DNA of 64,000 nucleotides from Augochlora pura (lineage: Eukaryota > Arthropoda > Insecta > Hymenoptera > Halictidae), in assembly GCF_028453695.1 (NCBI RefSeq), contig NC_135773.1, forward strand, positions 12,896,001 through 12,960,000. The letters are read 5' to 3'. Below the pieces are notes generated by a model, which was given only the letters and a program-made list of their open reading frames with translations, did not search any database and was not told the DNA's origin. Shown in pieces: positions 58,462-64,000 of the stretch. The translations under genes and the position numbers were made by a program. The stretch's first letter is position 1; every line of letters begins with the position of its first letter.

Positions 58462-59563
58462 TGGTTTACGTTAGATCTACTCATGCTTGCTAGAAATGCA
58501 AAAAATCCGCATAAAACACATGCTTGCTCAAAATCAAACGCAAAATGAACCTCCTCGAAGCAACTATTTCTGTAGCATATATTTCAAGAAATTTCCTCAA
58601 GGATAATAATTTTCTGAATCAACGGGCATCTTATATCAACTGCTGGTTGCAAACATTTCAATAACTTTTTCCTAGATAGTGACAAACTGCATCGACGAAC
58701 CTATCGAAGGCAACGCGATCTTGCAGAAAAAGAGGATCGACAACCGCATGTCCCGTCCGCTCGATCAATCATCCTAATAACAGACATTCAGCACGCGGCT
58801 AGAGCTTTCCTCTATGATCCACCGACCGCCATGGTGTACGGCGTCTTTACCTCGGCGAGGATGGGCCACGAACGGGCGCAATGAGCGGGAAACTTAAATG
58901 GAACATTCAACGGATGAACGACTGCCGATTCATCAAAGTCTCGAGGCATCGCATCTCCGGAATCAATCTTCGTTACGGTGCACACGCTGCGCGCCGTTGC
59001 GTTGGGATTCCTCTAGCAACGAAATTGTAGTCGGCTCTCCTCTCCTTCCGTCGGCGCTGCCGGCCGTGAGATTTATTTATCGCGCCGAAATTGCTCCTCC
59101 CTGTCGATCCGACGACGCGACGAGATCGTTGCCAGGAGGATGGACTGACGTTCTTTAACGCTCCCGGATGCTGCAATTCCATGTTACATCAATCGCCCGA
59201 ACAACCGCCGGCACTGGTTCTATTTTGTTCGACGCGGTCCTTTCTCGTGGTCTGTTCCCATGTCGCCGTGTTTAAGTTCAAATGGAGTTTGAATTCTTTT
59301 GCTATGTCAATCGTCGGCTCTTTGTCGCGTCGGGTCGCGACAAGCCGATTTATTGTACAATAAGAATTCAATCTAACAGCCGAACTAACTTTTGCTATTT
59401 TGACCTGATAGGCAGTTGATCTCAATTTTTCTGAACGTAGTATACAACGTTTTAATAAAATTTCTGTTCAGCATTATTTTTTAAGACATTCAAATTGTAT
59501 GCGCTGATGAATGTTCTTCGATTAAGGAAAAGGAATGGAACATTAAAACAGAAGAGTCGTATG

Positions 59564-59594
59564 GCTCAACGCCACCAACAGAGTGGCGTTGAGC
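59564..59594. other. Perfect 12-bp stem-loop
   Basis: gctcaacgccac, a 7-nt loop (caacaga), then gtggcgttgagc. The stem is perfect and G+C-richer than its A+T-rich surroundings. Confidence 0.8.
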
Positions 59595-62500
59595 AAATGA
59601 CATTTAAGCAAAAATTCAAAAAGAAATGAAAAATTGATTGTAGATGTATAGTAAGGAATTAGACTGAAAGAATAGTAATTATGATAACGTTATTTCACGC
59701 TTTATCTTAAAATTTCATATACTTAAAGTAATACATTTAATCGAATTGAAATTGAAGTATTAAATAGTATGATAGTGTAACTATTATACATATACTATAT
59801 TATACTAGTACAAATAGTGTAACTATAATTTACAATTAACTCATTTCTTATAATTTTGAACTTAGGCCATTTGTCAATATAGCGGGACGGACAACGGTAT
59901 CCACAAAATGTTCCCCTTTAAACTTCCAATTTAATTTGAATTTTTGCGAAATTTCATTACTCACATTATTCTCGAAAGCGATGAATCGATTACGAAGGAA
60001 ATGACTTTCCAGCAAATGAATTGTGAAATTTTCGTTGCGAACCGCTAACGAAGCAACGCTTTTTAGTAGCGCTAGTACCTATACACATGTATTCGGATAG
60101 AGTAATAATACCCGGGTATCTCATGAGACAACCCAGTAGTCGAGTGTCTCATAAATAAGGTCTTAATACTGGCTACAAGAGCTCCTACTATTTTCTCACT
60201 AATTTATTATTTATTGCTTTTATGTATAATTTGCAATGTTTATTAATTAATATTTATTAAATGCATTTTTTGATGCATTTCTGATAAATATAGATTGGTA
60301 ACACCTGAAGTAATAGCTAAATCGTTAAACAAAGAACGAAAATTCTACGTGATCTATATTTATTGCAACTTATGGAGAGTATAGCCGAGTGTATGTACTC
60401 ATAAGTCGCGGTTCTATTTTGCACGGAATTTAACGTGGATCCGGTTTGTTTACCGAGTAACTTGTACTCGTTCATCGCCTGGCGAAGTTTCCACGGCCGT
60501 TTGTTCAAGACAAATGACATTTACGTTCGATTAGACTGAGCGCGAAAGTAATTGTTTGCAAATTGTCGGGAACCACGCGGGCGATGCAGCAACGGCAATG
60601 TCGTAGACACGGAGCTGCGGAAAATGAACTTCCCGGCTCTGCGGTGACAGTGTGTCTGGGAATTAATGAAACACCGTGACACTTGGAAATTTGTCACGCC
60701 GACGGAACGCCGAGTCTCGCGTGATACTTCCGTCAGGATTATGTACCGTCGCGCTTTCGTATTCCCCGCGTAGAATATTCTTAATGGGCTTCCCCGCCCT
60801 CGTTCGAACGTTCCCCTGTCGTCGTCGCGAGAAATGAATTTTCACGCTCAATTGACTTCGCGATCTCGTAATTATCATTCAGCTTTTATCAACCGAAGAA
60901 ACTCGCGCGCTTTATGTTCTAAAGCAACGGATTCCGCGATGTACGGAGCGACGGAACACTAGAACCTAGAGCAACTCCACGTCTTCGTTACGGTGAACGT
61001 CGACTCGACGAACTTGAAAATTCGGCTTGACATTGATCTTGAAAAAATTAAGTTAACAATTTGAACAATTTTTGTTAACTCGTGTATTGTATTAGGTTGT
61101 GTAATAAGTTCGTCAACGCGAACGTACTGATTATATAATTTCAGCCTAATCTATACCATTTTAGAGCAGACATTTTTAGCTTTCATTTAAGCCATATTGT
61201 ATATACATAGCGCCGCATAAATATATCATAAAATCCGTATGAATTTCCCAATGGGTTTGCGGAATTTTCACTGATCTTTTTGTTTTTGTCAATGTTTCAG
61301 GTTTCCTAATTTTCTAAAGTATTTATGCGATTTATATTTAATCTAATTTACTCTGTCTTCAAGTAGACACTTCCAGCTGTTATTTAAGCTAAATTACATA
61401 GAAATAGTTCCACGAGAACATATTTCAAAACTATCGGAACTGTAAAAAAATTAACGGAAGATATTATCGACGAAGCAGTGAGCTACATCGGCTCAGAAAA
61501 TATACAGAAATAAACTATCCGAAAATATGCAAAAGAAACTGCAGATCGAGACAATTTTCGGTGACTAGAAGTTCGTTCTGTAGTAAACCAACATTACGTG
61601 TACCATAACATTTTTACGTATAATTTCATGTATAATGGATAGTCCTTACATATCTTCCCAGGGAAAAATTCTCCAAGATTTTTCGTTTCTGTATGCATTA
61701 TTCCTCAAGAGTCTCGTTCCCTTATGTATTATTCTTCAAGATTTGGTACGTTCGTATGTATCGTCAACATTTCTCTCGTTTTATTAGACACTTCCTGGGA
61801 GAGACACTCGTCACGGCGTTCCATCTTCTTGCGAACTATTTCTCAAGACTTCTACGATTGGACGTGTTAGAATAGTTAGAGAAACTGGGAGTGGTATTGT
61901 TAAAATAATTCAGGGTTGACTCGCGTCCAACTTGTCATTCCTTCTGCTTGTTTCTCTAATATTTTCCCATTACATTTCAAAGCAAGAGTCGAGATTTTCG
62001 AAAATGTAGCTTACACCACCGTGACTTCAACACTCGATTAATAAAGATGCCTCGTATACATTATTATTTGAGACTTTTCGTGTCCTCATTTCATGGAAGT
62101 AATTATACAGAATATATTCAAGTTTTCTCTTTGTGCACAATTTTCTTGGCTGTTTTATGAGACAGCCACCAGATTTAAAATTGCAGTTGCATCAAAATCT
62201 CCATCACGTGTTATCCGGTGTATAAAATTTCTTAATTTCTGAAAAGTTTCCAGAATTGGGAATGCAATTCCCTATTAAAGAATCGCGAATATTAATGGGA
62301 GTAGGGGCCGCAAATAGTCCAGAATACCACGGCTCGATCGGGAGCGGGAATTTTTAGCGATCCAAGATAATTATACGCAGGATCGGTTCGGTTGATTGTC
62401 GTGGACAATATCCGTCCGTGGTCTGTGGATCAATGCGCGTTTATTTTTCGCAAGACTGCGCCAGAATTACGACCGACCGGTTCTTCTGCGATATTTTATG

Positions 62501-64000
62501 CAAACTCGAATATAAACGACGCTACTCGGGTCAAGAGTGCACGGCTTGCTTCTCTCCGCGGCGTGGATCGTTCGTGAGCTTTTAAAACGATTCCATCGTC
62601 TGTTTTTTTTTCGCCGACTATCTCCATCTCCGAGCTATCTTTGCTTCGCGGTCGCTTTTATTCTTATCATTATCCTTGTGCCACACCGCGAGACAAAGGA
62701 GCTCCGTTCCACTTCATCTTTTACGACCTTCCGACGCACGCTGCGTTCTCTTGTTTTGTTCTGAAGATGAGACCGGAAGCCGAAGGTGCCTGGATCTTTT
62801 AATAGGTACCTCCAGCACAATGTTCGGGACACACGAACAATTCGGGGTTTACGGAAAGTAGTTCGCACACGGATAAAAGTTAAAGAATTAAAAAAAAATG
62901 ATTCAGAATAAGAAAAAATTCTAGGTCGTATGACAAATATTCTTTAAACGTTTCTAGGAAATTTGCAAAATTTTTCTCGACACTGACTTTACCATGGATT
63001 TAAAGATTCAAGCTTCCTCTTTAAAAACGACTCCCTAAAACTTAACATACGATTTTTTTAGCCACTTTATCGTGCTACGAATGACACGTTTACTGCCAAC
63101 CTTACAACAACATAAGGTACACGGTGCAAGGGCTTTACACGATCGACATGCCCTTCATTCTCGTTCCATAAAACGGCTACAAAAAATTGCACGTCAAATT
63201 GTGAGACGCCGTTGCAAAGGGGAATCTTCACCCTTCAAATCCGTAATCGAGTCGTCCAAGAACAAATTTTTTCGGACTTCCCAGCTACGTTCAATTTGTT
63301 CAATTTTCGAGAAGAAACGTGATCCTTGGTTATCCAGTTATTATGCTGTACGAAAACATTTTGGAATAATGTGAGTTACGAATCAGAAAAGTAGAGTTCT
63401 CCAACTTAAAAACAGATCGAGATATATTACCGTGCGATTTTTTGTTATGATGTTGCAATGGTTCAGATGCGTGGAATTTGTCAAAAGTCACGAATACAGC
63501 GTTCGAGCGGTTACGCCAGTCGATGAACGATAAGCATCGAAAGCCAAGGACACGTATGTCGTGAAAATAGGATCACCGTGAAATGGAACCACCCCGTTTT
63601 CCTTGGTGGCAGGTAATGGCGGAACCGTTCACCGGTGAAGCTCAAGTCACGCGCGAAATTTGTGGCCGACGCTCGAAGGAACGTCTGATTTCGCGTCATG
63701 CAAATTGCCTGTGAAAATATTTACCGCGGCCGTAGCGCCACGGAAATTTGTTATTCCTCCTTTCCAACGTCGTCGTCGTTGTCGTGCTGCACGCTTCACG
63801 AGAACGACGATATTTCACCCGTACATTTCCCTAGATTGCCGGCTTCCATTATCACCGGGTCCCGATTCTATTCCGCTTAACAGCCGCTACCCTTTTCTAC
63901 TTCCTATGTTTATGCGGCCTTTTCTCATCTTCAACGCCAGAACGCGCTGTTTTCTGTGTGTATATACAGTCGGTCGAAATACGCGCGCTGGCTGGATTTT
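59595..64000. other. Non-coding stretch to window end
   Basis: Only short ORFs without recognisable domains. A single mariner-like terminal repeat (ttaggttgtgtaataagt) is seen at 61096. No RNA gene recognised. Confidence 0.4.

Noticed and set aside
59041..59200. G+C-rich patch considered as a first exon or promoter
   Set aside because: No ORF with recognisable content, no convincing splice pair and no downstream gene on either strand could be linked to it.

Overview
The window reads as insect nuclear DNA. It is A+T-rich, with many small exons bounded by GT-AG introns, Tc1/mariner transposons, piggyBac-like TTAA elements and microsatellites. The gene structure and repeat content suggest Hymenoptera (bee, ant or wasp), but this is an impression and no species can be named.

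Two conserved genes are clear. On the + strand, about 0.4 to 18.2 kb, is most of the gene for the cytoplasmic dynein 2 heavy chain (DYNC2H1; Drosophila btv), the retrograde intraflagellar transport motor. Its extreme N-terminus lies upstream of the window. A 100-N assembly gap at 8661-8760 hides the region from inside AAA2 to the end of the first stalk helix, about 1000 residues. On the - strand, about 37.8 to 47.4 kb, is a type IV diacylglycerol kinase (DGK zeta/iota, Drosophila rdgA type) with C1 fingers, a MARCKS-like basic linker, catalytic and accessory domains, a Pro/Gln-rich phase-2 symmetric exon and ankyrin repeats. Its first and last coding exons were not found.

Between these genes (18.3-37.8 kb) no conserved host gene is recognisable. 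This stretch holds a broken multi-frame ORF that looks like a fossil negative-strand RNA virus nucleoprotein (24.8-26.7 kb, tentative), followed directly by an internally deleted mariner (26766-27174), then microsatellites, TTAA or TCAA-ended elements and a 657-bp element with 'cagggtgttcc' ends.

Upstream of the kinase C1 exon, in what is probably its 5' intron, is a 1711-bp Tc1-like element (47592-49302). A second, different Tc1-like element lies at 52800-54373. The rest, to 64 kb, is non-coding as far as can be read.

The two genes share no pathway. One acts in ciliary transport, which in insects means ciliated sensory neurons. The other ends diacylglycerol signalling and, in the rdgA lineage, acts in phototransduction. 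The most useful observations are the collapsed gap in the dynein gene, a likely GC-AG intron, the symmetric Pro/Gln exon, the candidate viral fossil, several TTAA MITE families (three copies inside dynein introns) and an undescribed dispersed repeat of about 110 bp with six or seven copies.
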